DNA of 64,000 nt from Richelia intracellularis HH01 (lineage in GTDB: Bacteria > Cyanobacteriota > Cyanobacteriia > Cyanobacteriales > Nostocaceae). Where the stretch lies: NCBI RefSeq assembly GCF_000350105.1, contig NZ_CAIY01000027.1:1-64000 (forward strand), in the 5' to 3' direction. The notes under the pieces were generated by a model, which was given only the letters and a program-made list of their open reading frames with translations, did not search any database and was not told the origin of the DNA. Below are positions 52,304 through 63,214 of the stretch, one piece after another; position 1 is the first letter of the stretch; the number at the start of each line of letters is the position of its first letter. The position numbers were made by a program, and so were the translations under genes.

Positions 52304-53542
52304 TTATGATCTACGATCATCTACAGGTAAAGGAGCAGGTTTAATGGACAGTTGTATTATGCCTGTTCGACGTTGAATTCTAACTGTTAAAGTTTGACCA
52401 ATACTACTTTTCTCAACAATCTTTTGTACTTGTTCTGTATTTGTTACAGATTGGTTGTTAATACTTTTAATAACGTCTCCAGCACGCATTCCAGAAATGG
52501 CAGCAGGGGAACGGGGGATCACCCTAACTAACAAAACTCCCTTATCAGCGCTAACATCGAAACTATTCAGCTCGGACTGCAATCTTTCCTTTAATTCCTG
52601 ATTTAAAGTTGCCATCACAATTCCTAAGTAGGGATGATCTACTCTTCCTTTGGCAATTAACTGTTGAGAAATTCGTCTGACAGTATTTATGGGTATTGCA
52701 AAACCTAGGCCTTGGGCTCCCCGAATAATCGCCGTATTCATACCAATTACTTGGCCATGAATATTTAATAATGGTCCTCCGGAATTTCCAGGATTAATGG
52801 CTGCATCAGTTTGCAAATAATCTACCCGCTTATCACTAGCACCAATATCACGGCTAGAGCGACCCATAGCACTGATAATACCAGAGGTCACAGTGTAATC
52901 TAAACCCAATGGATTACCTATAGCAATTACAGGCTCACCCGATTGTAACTTTTCGGAATTCCCCAAAGGAACAGTAGGCAAATTATTGGCATTGATTTTA
53001 ATTACAGCTACATCTGTTAGCGTATCTTCACCTTTTACTTGCCCCCTGAAGCTCCGTCCATCTTTAAGACTTACTGTTACTACATCCGCTCCATTAACAA
53101 CATGGGCATTGGTTAGGATTTCACCATTAGAATTTATAATAAATCCTGAACCATTACCTCTTTGCACCTGTCCTCTACTACGGGGGGGAAATTCATCTCC
53201 GAAAAAACGCCCGAAGAAAGGATCTTCAAATCCATAAGGTACTTGAGATCTAATTGTTCTAGAGGTGTCAATTCTAACCACTGCTGGGCCTACTTTTTGT
53301 ACAACCTTAACCACTAAGTTAGGATCGTTAGCAGCAGCAATAATAGAAGTAGGAGCAACGGATGGTTGAGCCTGAATAGGTTCTTCTGGAATCTGGACTT
53401 GGGAGTTTGACTTTCGTAAGGTTTTACTCAAAGATAAGCATCCTGCCGTTGATATTCCAATAAAACTACTTAACAGGATTATAACTAAACTTTTTGTAAC
53501 TAGTTTTGGCGATAAAATTTGAGTACAATTAATCCTTTGCAT
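52304..53542 (-). CDS. HtrA/Deg-family serine protease (HhoA/HhoB type)
   Basis: Periplasmic or thylakoid-lumen quality-control protease with one PDZ domain. 412 residues: N-terminal signal or anchor (about 13-34, KLVTKSLVIILLSSFIGIS), a Pro-rich linker, then a trypsin-like domain with the triad His in LTNAHVVNGADV, Asp in TLTDVAVIKI and Ser in NPGNSGGPLLN. A PDZ domain follows (about 310-400, GVLLVRVIPRSPAAISGMRAG). All catalytic residues are present. Cyanobacteria have three paralogues (HtrA, HhoA, HhoB) and I cannot choose between them. Divergent from the dead dnaA across 175 bases. Confidence 0.93.
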   Translation of the reverse strand: MQRINCTQILSPKLVTKSLVIILLSSFIGISTAGCLSLSKTLRKSNSQVQIPEEPIQAQPSVAPTSIIAAANDPNLVVKVVQKVGPAVVRIDTSRTIRSQVPYGFEDPFFGRFFGDEFPPRSRGQVQRGNGSGFIINSNGEILTNAHVVNGADVVTVSLKDGRSFRGQVKGEDTLTDVAVIKINANNLPTVPLGNSEKLQSGEPVIAIGNPLGLDYTVTSGIISAMGRSSRDIGASDKRVDYLQTDAAINPGNSGGPLLNIHGQVIGMNTAIIRGAQGLGFAIPINTVRRISQQLIAKGRVDHPYLGIVMATLNQELKERLQSELNSFDVSADKGVLLVRVIPRSPAAISGMRAGDVIKSINNQSVTNTEQVQKIVEKSSIGQTLTVRIQRRTGIIQLSIKPAPLPVDDRRS

Positions 53543-53716
53543 ATGTCTTTAAAATTTTTCAGTTTGATTTGATGGGATGGTACGATATGATTTTGCTTAA
53601 TCAGATTATCCAACAAAAAATTACAATTCAAGGCTGATATTTAATCTAAGTTCCATTTTACTTATTAATACTTGCATCGTTCGTATTTTCTATTTTGATA
53701 ATTAACGGCTAAGGTA

Positions 53717-55045
53717 GTGGAAAATAAAAACTCCTATAGGTATTTTATGGGATGAGTTACTAGTAAAGTTGCAGATAGAATTATCCCAGACTACCTTTGA
53801 AAATTGGATAAAAACATTTAGTGTTGAACATTTTGATAATGATTGCTTTGTAACTTTTACCCCCAACCAGTTTATTTGTATTTGGTTATAAAAGTATTAC
53901 ATAAATACTATTGCCAATGCAGCTAAAGAGATTTTGGATAATCCCATAGAAATTTATATCACTGTTATTCAAGAGAATGAACTATCTATCATCATCAATA
54001 AATGGGATGTGGCTTATGCAAAAATATAAGTTCAACAAGGTATAACCAAATCTGTCCTCTCAATCAAAATATATTAAAATTTCGGACTTAAATCCTAAAC
54101 ATGTGTTTTCCTGGTTTATTGTGGGTGCTAATAGCTGAATGGCTCATACTGCTGCACTAAGAGTAGCAAAATCTCCACGAAGGGGGTTTAGCCCTCTATT
54201 CCTCCTCTAGTGGTAGTAGAGTGGGTTTAGGTAAAACCCATTGAATACAAGATATAGGTCACCAGAGGTGGGAAATTTACTTAAATGCTAATGCTAATGT
54301 ATTTTATGTATCTACGAAAAAATTTACAAATGATTTAGTTGCTCCCATTCTAACGGATGGTATGCAGAGTTTCTGGGAAAACTACTGGGATATAGATATA
54401 TTATTGGTAAATAATATTAAATTTATTGAGTGGAAGGAATAGACCCAAGAGAAATTTTTCTATATATTTAATACTTTGTTTTCTATGGGTTTAATAGCCG
54501 GTATTCAAACACCGGGTTTAGAAATGAGAATAGCAATTTTGCATAAGAAATCTGAGTATGAAAATATTTGCCTACCCAAGGAATTTATTGAGTATTTTGC
54601 ATGCAATTACACATCGAATATCCGTGAACTAGAAGAGGCTTTAATTCCAGTATTAACTTGCATTTTTCATTGAGAGTTTAACTATGATAGTAGAAAATGT
54701 TGCCTCCATATTGGAAACACCAGAGAAAAAGTTAGAAACAACTCCAGAGAATATTCTGACAATAGTTACAGATGATTTTAGTCTTCCTTTGGAAGAGCCT
54801 GGAAGAACTAAAAATCACATCGCAAAAGAGAAATGAGTTGGGCACTTCAAATAGCTATGTCTCTCATGCGAAAACACGCCGATTTCAGCTTACCCAGAAT
54901 TGGGGATAAATTTGGGAGAAAATATCATATAAATATGTATAGCTATGATAAGATTACCCAACTTAAGGAAACAGATCCCTCTTTGGCTGTTATTCTCCGT
55001 CAACTGAATGATTGCTTAACTATGACTAAACATCCCAAAAAATAA
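53717..55045 (+). pseudogene. dnaA: dnaA pseudogene (replication initiator)
   Basis: Almost the whole DnaA protein is traceable but destroyed. Domain I reads LWDELLVKLQIELSQTTFEN with a stop at 53889. Domain III begins LNPKHVFSWFIVGANS, then a Walker A remnant VGLGKTH followed by a stop. Walker B is altered to VNNIKF (normally VDDIQF). About 28 codons are missing at 54478, where FNTL joins [10 protein letters not shown]. Then come [34 protein letters not shown] and domain IV SWALQIAMSLMRKHADFSLP. The DNA-binding signature DHTTV reads KYHIN. Multiple stops and shifts. dnaN lies downstream as usual. Non-function is certain if the sequence is correct. Confidence 0.97.
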
Positions 55046-55643
55046 TAAGCTCCAACTAGGTTTTCTGTATATGATAAATACTGCAGTTGCTGATTATACT
55101 AAGCTTTTACCAATGTAACAAGCATTCACAAGTCGATTGGATGATAACTCCCTATAATACTGATCCTGAAAATCAAATACTTTCCTTTTGGGTAATCCAA
55201 GAAGTTTTACTCATAATTTTGAAGTTATTTTGGGTGAGCAAATTAATAGCAACACTGCATTAGTTAAATTACGGAAAAAAGCTAGATTATTTGTGGGAAA
55301 AATATATTTTTTTCTACAAATAATCTGCACATAGAAATGAGAAATACTTGACTTCATATGTATTGTCAAATTTTTACACAATTTGTATAACCTATTATTT
55401 AATCAAATCTGTTTTACAAGTTTCAGTAATAGAGAGCAAGATGCCCCAACTACAATTTTTCATCACAACCAATATAGTGAAAAGTTTATTAAGGAATATA
55501 ACCAACTCCTAATTGTTATTTCCAACAAGGAAGTATATTTGCAATAATGCTGCGGGATTAATTTGAATTCCAAACTGAAATTCCCAGGTAGCTATGCTTA
55601 TGACTATAATAATTTGCCTATCCAAAACAAAACCAGTTTGACC
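55046..55643. other. dnaA-dnaN intergenic region (expected oriC area)
   Basis: In many cyanobacteria the origin lies beside dnaN. This 0.6-kb stretch has no cluster of DnaA boxes (TTATCCACA/TTTTCCACA) that I could find by eye; the nearest is an imperfect TTTTCCCACA on the minus strand near 55300. It contains short protein-like runs (NFEVILGEQINSNTALVKLR) of unknown origin. Confidence 0.45.
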
Positions 55644-56807
55644 ATGAAATTAGTTTGCACCCAAAACGATTTGAGTATACATCTTTCCCTAGTTAGTCGA
55701 GCAGTACCTTCTCGGCCAACACATCCAATCCTTGCTAATGTGCTTTTACAAGCAGATCCAGACACTAATAAGGTAAGTTTGACTGCTTTTGATCTGAGTT
55801 TGGGTATACGCACTAGTTTTAGTGCGGAAGTATTTCAAGGGGGATCTTTGGCATTACCAGCCAGATTACTCAATGATATTACTTCTCGATTACCAAAAGG
55901 AGATATTATCTTAGATGATGAAGCAAATACCGCAGAAGAGAATTTGGCGGAAGGTATAACTTTAACCCTCACACCCGAAACAGGAAGATATCAATTAAGA
56001 GCAATGCATGGGGAAGAATTTCCCGAACTACCATTCCTGGAGGATGTGAACAACATGACAATTAGAGTGGATAGACTCATTCAGGGTTTACAAGGTTCTC
56101 TATTTGCCACTAGTACAGATGAAACCAAACAGGTACTAACAGGAGTACACTTAAGGTTACAGACGGATACCTTAGAATTTGCTGCTACGGATGGACATCG
56201 TTTAGCTGTTGTGGAAACTGCTAATGAAAATATTCATGAAAGTGCTGAAAATCACTTGGAGGTTACTGTACCAGGTAAAGCACTACGTGAATTAGAACGG
56301 ATGCTAGTTCATGTGAGAAGTGAAGATCAACTCATTTCTTTGAATTTTGATCGTGGTCATATAGTTTTTCAATGGCAAAACCAACGGTTAACTAGTCGTA
56401 CTCTAGAAGGACAGTATCCAGCATATAATCAGCTTATACCTAAACAATTCGAGCGAGAAATCAATTTAGATAGGCGACTATTTCTAAGTGCTCTAGAGCG
56501 AATAGCTGTATTTGCGGACCAAAAAAACAATATCGTTAAAATAAATATTGATAGTGCTGAACAAGAAATTACTCTATATGTAGAGGCTCAGGACCTAGGG
56601 AATGGTAGAGATTCAATCCCTGTAGAAATGTCTGGAGAAGATATAATTATAGCATTCAACATCAAATATTTAATGGAGGGTCTAAAGGCTTTACCATCCA
56701 CTGAAATACTTATGTTGTTAAATCAACCCTTAACTCCAGTCATATTTCAACCTTTAGGAGGTATCAACATGACTTATTTGGCTATGCCAGTACAGTTACG
56801 ACATTAG
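55644..56807 (+). CDS. dnaN: DNA polymerase III sliding clamp (beta subunit)
   Basis: Ring-shaped processivity clamp of the replicative polymerase. Start taken at MKLVCTQNDLS (55644), the standard cyanobacterial N-terminus. The open frame extends 27 codons upstream without similarity. 387 residues, with the typical phrases SRAVPSRPTHPILANVLLQ, TAFDLSLGIRTSF, TDGHRLAVVE, EGQYPAYNQLIPKQFE and C-terminal YLAMPVQLRH. Undamaged, in contrast to the adjacent dnaA. Confidence 0.97.
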   Translation: MKLVCTQNDLSIHLSLVSRAVPSRPTHPILANVLLQADPDTNKVSLTAFDLSLGIRTSFSAEVFQGGSLALPARLLNDITSRLPKGDIILDDEANTAEENLAEGITLTLTPETGRYQLRAMHGEEFPELPFLEDVNNMTIRVDRLIQGLQGSLFATSTDETKQVLTGVHLRLQTDTLEFAATDGHRLAVVETANENIHESAENHLEVTVPGKALRELERMLVHVRSEDQLISLNFDRGHIVFQWQNQRLTSRTLEGQYPAYNQLIPKQFEREINLDRRLFLSALERIAVFADQKNNIVKINIDSAEQEITLYVEAQDLGNGRDSIPVEMSGEDIIIAFNIKYLMEGLKALPSTEILMLLNQPLTPVIFQPLGGINMTYLAMPVQLRH

Positions 56808-57384
56808 TTAGTAGAATGGCATGAAGGGCTATTTGATAATGTTTTTTTCCAATTCAAGGGTCTAGATTCCAAGTTATATAGGTATGATTCAGTCCTGAAT
56901 AAGTAACTGCTAAAAACTAAATAAAGAGAATCTTTTGCTTGAATTATGAATTTATCAATACCTTTAGGTTCTTTAATTAGAGAGAAAACAAAAACATAAA
57001 AAAATATTATTTTAATATAAAAGTTAAATAATTATAATCAAATTATTATCAGACCAATTGTTTATATAATAGATGAGAAAAGTGAGTAACAATATTTTTG
57101 TATTCGGTTTTTATTAAAGCTCGCATTTTTTCATTGAGCGGTATTATATACTAACTTATAAAGTTAATCCTTATTTCTTCGGTATTCGTAAATTTAAAAC
57201 CCCTATGTATTCATTTTAAAGATGCTTTATCATCTTCTTAGATTGAATATGATGTTCATCTAGCAAGCTGAAAGCATCATTTATTATCCATAAGTACGAG
57301 ATGAATCTTACAGCAACCTTTATCTAAATCAAAAGTTAATAAAAGGCTAATGCCAAATAAAGTTTTAAATTAAATATAATAGCC
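56808..57384. other. Gene-free stretch
   Basis: Convergent region between dnaN and the HAD gene remnant. No frame and no clear terminator hairpin identified. Confidence 0.45.
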
Positions 57385-58164
57385 TCAACTAGAAAAATAT
57401 TGTGAGAATTTAGACAGAGAAATTAATTGGATCCGTGAGTGTTTATATGCTTCTTCCTGTTCTTCTGGAGTGTTATATCCCCAATCAGCTAAATATAGGT
57501 GTACTAAATTTAAATCTGGTTGTTTTTCCACCATTAGTAGTGTTTCTAGCCTATCTTCAACAAACCATAATGCTTCCGGTTCTATTTGATTTTTTATAAT
57601 TAATTGCCGCATAGTTTCATGCTTAGGACGTTTAACTTCTTTGCCAAAAAATTCTATTATTATTTATATTTATTCCTGCCTTATGTAATAATGTTTGAAC
57701 AAAACGGCTCTCTTTTGTAGTAATTATATATACTTGAATTTTGTTGGTAATTGCTGATTGGATTGTTTCTACTACACCAGGATAAAAACGATGCAAATCT
57801 AGCCAAGATTCTAAGTTTTTTTAATACGTTCATCTCTAGCTATATCTAGTTTAATCCCTATTTCATGGGGACTAAGGCTATCTTTTTCTATTAAATATAT
57901 AACAATATCTTTCCAATTTTGGTAAATATCATCATCTTTGATTTTTTCAACTAAAGCTTTGATTAGAATTGGCATTTCCCAACCTGTTTCAATTACTACT
58001 CTTAGGTTGTAAAACTTCTCTAATATTCCAGCTGGGGGATTTGTAAGATTTTGATTACCAGATTGCCAAACCTGACAGTATGTTTGCCAAGCTACAGCAA
58101 AATATTCAATTAACCCATCACAAATTACACCATCAAAATCCAATGCCAAAAATTTTTTTACCAT
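57385..58164 (-). pseudogene. HAD-family hydrolase gene with two homopolymer frameshifts
   Basis: Three consecutive frames together give a full-length haloacid-dehalogenase-type phosphatase. Frame one: MVKKFLALDFDGVICDGL (the DxD nucleophile motif) to DERIKK. Frame two: NLESWLDLHRFYPGVVETIQ...VYIITTKESRFVQTLL, containing the motif-II Thr. Frame three: GKEVKRPKHETMRQL...LWFVEDRLETLL (motif-III acidic pair) to the end. The shifts fall at a 7-base run (57816-57822) and a 6-base run (57646-57651). The protein sequence is otherwise well kept, so the decay is recent, or is a sequencing artefact, or is tolerated by slippage. Substrate unknown. Confidence 0.8.
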
Positions 58165-58493
58165 ATTATATTTACTAGTTTTAATATATTTCAATTATAT
58201 CAATAATCATGAATATAATATTTTATTCCTATGAACAAAGATAAAAATAGATATTATGAATGTCTAACTATCATTTTTCTTTACTAAAAAAAATCCGGTG
58301 TTTACCATTATATATCCTGATTTTATAGAGCCAGCTGATGGTTTATTCCACAAACAAATAATAACCCTTATTGTTCTTGTGAATGCAATTAAAAATATTA
58401 ACTAAAATGTTGTGTTACTAATTATGGTGAATACCATCATGTCATTTTTTGCAGTAATATAAATATAAGATAAGTTAGTGAGTATTAATAAAA

Positions 58494-59183
58494 ATGCACC
58501 AACTTTTGGTATTTCGTGACCAAAAACTATTAAACCATGCTCTTACACACCGCTCTTATATCAACGAAAATCCCCATACTCAGACGCATAATGAACGTTT
58601 GGAATTTCTTGGTGATGCCCTATTAAATTTCTTGAGTGGAGAATATCTTTACAGTCTGTATCCAGAAAAGGAAGAAGATGAACTAACAAGAATGCGATCA
58701 GCATTAGTCAATGAATTACAATTAGCAGAATTTGCACGTGATGTGGGCATACCAGAAAAAATGCTCTTAGGAAAGGGAGCTATCTTAGAAAAAGGCCAAG
58801 AAAATCCTAATTTATTAAGTAGTACATTTGAAGCACTCGTAGGAGCTTATTATCTTGATAGTAACTCTGATGTCGAAGCCGTCAGATTAGTCGTTCAACC
58901 ATTATTCAATTCTGTAGCTGAAGATATTGTCGCATATAGTTCTAATTTAGATATCAAAAATACATTTCAAGAATGGGTACAACATAATATTTCTCCTAAA
59001 CCACCACAATATGTAACTTTACAAATCAGTGGTTTATCTCATAACCCAGTTTTTTTATCTAAAGTTTTGGTTAATGGCAAACAATTTGGAGAAGGTCGAG
59101 GAAATAGCAAGAAACAGGCAGAAAAAGCTGCAGCCAGAAATGCTTTATCAAATAAAGATGCCTTATTAAAAATACATAAGTAG
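58494..59183 (+). CDS. rnc: Ribonuclease III
   Basis: Double-strand-specific endoribonuclease for rRNA and mRNA processing. 229 residues. The catalytic domain signature is NERLEFLGDALLNFLSGEYL, with the second acidic cluster in SSTFEALVGAYYLD (catalytic Glu). A dsRNA-binding domain follows from about residue 155 (NTFQEWVQ...GEGRGNSKKQAEKAAARNAL). The N-terminus MHQLLVFRDQKLLNHALTHRSY is compact but complete for this cyanobacterial type. Cyanobacteria often have more than one RNase III; this is the two-domain form. Confidence 0.95.
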   Translation: MHQLLVFRDQKLLNHALTHRSYINENPHTQTHNERLEFLGDALLNFLSGEYLYSLYPEKEEDELTRMRSALVNELQLAEFARDVGIPEKMLLGKGAILEKGQENPNLLSSTFEALVGAYYLDSNSDVEAVRLVVQPLFNSVAEDIVAYSSNLDIKNTFQEWVQHNISPKPPQYVTLQISGLSHNPVFLSKVLVNGKQFGEGRGNSKKQAEKAAARNALSNKDALLKIHK

Positions 59184-61607
59184 AAGAATTTTGTAAAAAC
59201 CATTTACTTTGTAGTAGGTTTTGAGATGTGAAATATTATCAATGATGCACAAAATAGCTTCAATCATATGAAATAATAATCTTATTAATCATAAGAACTT
59301 TGATACATCTTGATAAAAGTTCTTACAAAAATTATTTTTTCTTGTAAAATTCAGTTTGGTATAATTAATGAATATTTACTAGTGGAAAATCTCTGATTTT
59401 GTAGGAATATATAAAAGCATAGATAGGTAGCAGTTCATTTAAAAAAGTATTTGTTAGTTCATTTAAAAAAGTATTTGTTAATGAAATTTACTTCTTTAAA
59501 TCAACCGGTACTGAAAAGTAATAAGTTCGGATAAAATAATAGTATTAATATTTTAGATATATAAAAAGAAAACTGCTAAAATTTTTTATTTTGGAGAAAA
59601 ACTTTCTTAAAATAAGATAAAGACAATATTAAGATAACTAGAATTCGGTAATATACCAAAAATAGTGACATAGAAGTCTGACAAACTTATTCAAGTATTA
59701 CAGAATAAAATCTAAAATTTTATTCTCGCTCAAATTTAGGATTACTAGTTGGTATTAACTTTATCTAATAAATATTAAATTTGATAATTCTAAAAATATA
59801 AATTAGTTACGTTGTTCTAGTAAATGATATATATTAAGACAGAACTAGCTTACTTGCAACCATATGGATTAACTATTATTAATTAGGTTTTGTAATTAGA
59901 TTATTTACAAACTCATATTCACTAAGCAAACACTTTAATCTACTGTGCTCACTTTTTCTCGAATGATTCTAATTCATATCTATCCCCTCATATCAATTCA
60001 TTTAATTAATAATTAATAGTTTAATAGAGATATTGTGAAGTAAAATATTCAAGTTTTAGTGGCTAAATAGAAATTATACTAAACATTGAGTAAGTATTGA
60101 GTTATGGACAAATGATACAGTTTATTAATATCCAGAAAGACAAATATTTCACTCTTCTGATAAAAGCTGAAGCTTTAGTTATAAGTATCTACCAGGAATA
60201 TATTAAAGTAAGAGAATATTAGTTTTTAGTAAGATAAACTTAGGAAAATTTCATAATAAATAAGGTTATATATCTCTGTCTTCAGATTAGCTAATAAACT
60301 TAGCTTATTATATTCAAATTAGAATAGAGTTTTATCTTTTTAGAACACAAAATAGTTAATGCAGCATCCTTAAACTTTATAAAAATTCTTAATTTATTGA
60401 ATGATCACAAAATTAAAATAACAAAAACTGAGGGTTAAGCTAATTAAGTGTAGTTTGTTATAATTATTTTGAATAAGTGAATTAATAAGTACAGGTTAAC
60501 GTCAATAACTTGATTAATTAATTTTTAATAATTATTTTTCGCAAATTATTTAAGTTTAAATTGAAATTAGTTTCTACTCATCTTAATTAATGTGTATATA
60601 AGATTAGAAATTGATAATTCATGAGTTTTTAGGATATAACTTAAGTATTAGCTATCATGGTATTTACCATTTTATAATGGCAAGAATATCTATATATATT
60701 AAAATTAGCTAACAACTTGTAGGTTTAACTATATAGTAATTAATACTATTTGATAGGGCTAATATTAATTTAGGCTGGGATATATTTAAATTATGAAAAT
60801 TGTTTATAGCAAATAACTATTACTATCAGAATAAATGGCTAACCATAAAATACCTTATAGCATAGTGCATATTAAAAGCGGGTTAGTAACAACATATAAG
60901 GTAGCATCAACCATGTAATTATTACTATATATGGTCAAAGTAGTTTATTTATCTCAAACTGCAGAAAGAAGATCCCCAAAATTTTAGTAGTAACAATATA
61001 AGTGGCGAGTTTTTGAATTGAGGCTTAAGTTGGGGTTTTAACTGATGTCAATTTACTTTAATTTATATCAATTTATGAATTTTAAATGCTTGGGTAGTAG
61101 TACCAACTATTGAATACTTCTAAAATAAGTTCAGTATTTTGATTTTCGATATATATATACATATAAAAGCCAAATAGAATAAGCAAACATCAATAGATTT
61201 CAAATTCGGATATAGTATTTATACTTGTATCATAAGCCATACTTGCTAGCTCTCTATAATTTATCCTATTCACTCAGTTTATAATGTTTACACAGATAAT
61301 TTGATACTGATTTCCATGGATTATACATAATAATCTAAATCTGCCAAAATCTTGAATGCATGTTATCTAGAATATTCCTAACAAGGGGGATTTTTTTTAT
61401 TCTAAATTATTAACTTTTCTGTTTTATTTTTAAAAATTCTAAATAATTTTGTTAAATCCTTATTATAAATATATAACCCCTTTCCTTCAGCAACATTTTC
61501 CATAATAATTAAAACTTAGTAGACCTTGTAAATAATTTGCATTCAATTGGGAGCAATTATTTCTAGCTTATATTTTCCTCGATAACCATTTACGAGACAA
61601 AAACAAA
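59184..61607. other. 2.4-kb gene-free stretch upstream of chlL
   Basis: Extremely AT-rich, all frames closed, no relics recognised. It contains a 24-bp tandem duplication at 59432-59479. The chlL promoter should be in the last few hundred bases, but no motif was confidently assigned. Confidence 0.5.
59432..59479. repeat. 24-bp tandem duplication
   Basis: The 24-base unit beginning AGTTCATTTAAAAAAGTAT is present twice, head to tail (59432-59455, 59456-59479), in gene-free DNA. The copies are identical, suggesting a recent duplication. Confidence 0.88.
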
Positions 61608-62474
61608 GTGAAATTAGCAGTGTATGGAAAAGGTGGAATCGGCAAATCCACAACAAGTTGTAACATTTCTGTTGCCCTGGCAAAACGCGGCATGAAGGTA
61701 CTGCAAATTGGCTGTGACCCTAAACATGACAGTACTTTTACCCTTACAGGATTTTTAATTCCCACAATTATTGATACTTTGCAGGAAAAAGACTATCATT
61801 ACGAGAATGTGTGGCCTGAGGATGTGATTTATAAGGGTTATGGTGGGGTTGACTGTGTTGAAGCAGGTGGACCTCCAGCTGGTTCTGGCTGTGGGGGTTA
61901 TGTAGTTGGAGAAACAGTAAAACTCCTAAAGGAGCTTAATGCCTTTGACGAATATGATGTTATACTTTTTGATGTTTTAGGAGATGTTGTTTGTGGTGGC
62001 TTTGCAGCTCCACTCAACTATTCTGATTACTGTATGATTGTTACAGATAATGGTTTTGATGCCTTGTTTGCAGCGAATCGTATTGCTGCCTCTGTAAGGG
62101 AGAAAGCGCGGACTCACCCTTTGCGTTTAGCTGGATTAATTGGCAATCGTACTTCTAAGCGGGATTTGATTGATAAGTATGTGGATGCAGTACCCATGCC
62201 GGTTTTAGAAGTATTACCTCTAATTGAAGATATCCGTGTTTCCCGTGTCAAAGGTAAAACATTATTTGAAATGGCAGATAAGGAGCCTTCATTAGGTTAT
62301 GTGTGTGACTATTATTTGAATATAGCCGACCAAATCCTTGCCAGACCTGAAGGTGTTATTCCACAAGATGCACAAGATCGTGAGTTATTTTCCTTATTAT
62401 CAGATTTCTATCTGAATCCAAGTAAATCCCCAGTTCTGAATCCGGAAGAACAATTAGACTTGATGATTGTATAA
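61608..62474 (+). CDS. chlL: Light-independent protochlorophyllide reductase iron protein ChlL
   Basis: NifH-like homodimeric ATPase that donates electrons to ChlN-ChlB for chlorophyll synthesis in the dark. 288 residues from a GTG start ([19 protein letters not shown], which matches the family start). P-loop GKGGIGKST, switch regions, and the two [4Fe-4S] cysteines in [11 protein letters not shown] and [12 protein letters not shown]. Complete. Followed by a DUF5331 gene and chlN, the cyanobacterial arrangement. Confidence 0.97.
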   Translation: MKLAVYGKGGIGKSTTSCNISVALAKRGMKVLQIGCDPKHDSTFTLTGFLIPTIIDTLQEKDYHYENVWPEDVIYKGYGGVDCVEAGGPPAGSGCGGYVVGETVKLLKELNAFDEYDVILFDVLGDVVCGGFAAPLNYSDYCMIVTDNGFDALFAANRIAASVREKARTHPLRLAGLIGNRTSKRDLIDKYVDAVPMPVLEVLPLIEDIRVSRVKGKTLFEMADKEPSLGYVCDYYLNIADQILARPEGVIPQDAQDRELFSLLSDFYLNPSKSPVLNPEEQLDLMIV

Positions 62475-62506
62475 ATCAATTGGCTTCTCATGATAGAGGA
62501 CAGGGT

Positions 62507-63214
62507 ATGGCATTTTTTTACAGTTTTACTGATGCGCTTAAGGGTAAGTGGCTACAGTTTTTCCAGATTAATCGTGATTGGATAAGACTCCATATTGAAA
62601 TTGAATCAGTTTATACCCCCGATGGGGGTAAGCGTCCTCCTTCTTATTTAATTCTAGGTGTTGTCAATGCCCTGGAACCAAAACTGGCCCAATTGATGTT
62701 ACCTTTTTCTAAACTAAATACTGATGCTGACATTTTAGTGGAGGTTTTAGGATTAAATTTCGATCCAGATGTTGCTCTAGGTAATCGTATACAAACAAGT
62801 TCCAACATGGACGAGGATTCTGAGAATTCTATGAGTGGTGGTGTCTCTGAATACGTTATAGGGAGAATATCCTACACGGGAGAATCGTCCCAGAATGTGA
62901 TGGCAAATAATTCTGGTTTGAAAGACGCAATCCTCTCAGAATCGTCAGAAGAAGAAATTTCCACTATTTCCCTGAGTAACTTACAAGACTTTCAAATAGC
63001 TAATTTGACTGCTGGGATTCCTGAAGAAAATATTGGAGGTAATATGTTTGATAATATCAGTTCCTCTGCAAATGACGAAAATCTTATGAGAAGAGATGAC
63101 AATCTTATAAGAGATGTCTGGACTAGAGAGACTAATACTCAAAATGGGGAAAAAAGTTACCAAGTTGGAGAGGGAATTTCAATCAACCGTATAAATAACA
63201 TGGAAACAGCCTAA
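62507..63214 (+). CDS. DUF5331-domain protein between chlL and chlN
   Basis: A 235-residue protein found between chlL and chlN in Nostoc-type cyanobacteria. Start chosen at MAFFYSFTDALKGKW, which has GAGGACAGGG just upstream. The N-terminal 100 residues (KGKWLQFFQINRDWIRLH, PDGGKRPPSYLILGVVNALE) form the conserved domain. The rest is an acidic Ser/Asn/Glu-rich low-complexity tail, probably disordered. The conserved position suggests a role with the dark-operative reductase, but this is unproven. Confidence 0.8.
   Translation: MAFFYSFTDALKGKWLQFFQINRDWIRLHIEIESVYTPDGGKRPPSYLILGVVNALEPKLAQLMLPFSKLNTDADILVEVLGLNFDPDVALGNRIQTSSNMDEDSENSMSGGVSEYVIGRISYTGESSQNVMANNSGLKDAILSESSEEEISTISLSNLQDFQIANLTAGIPEENIGGNMFDNISSSANDENLMRRDDNLIRDVWTRETNTQNGEKSYQVGEGISINRINNMETA

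Noticed and set aside
59184..61607. Search for RNA genes (tmRNA, RNase P, 6S) and CRISPR repeats
   Set aside because: No conserved core motifs or regularly spaced repeats seen here or in the other empty stretches.
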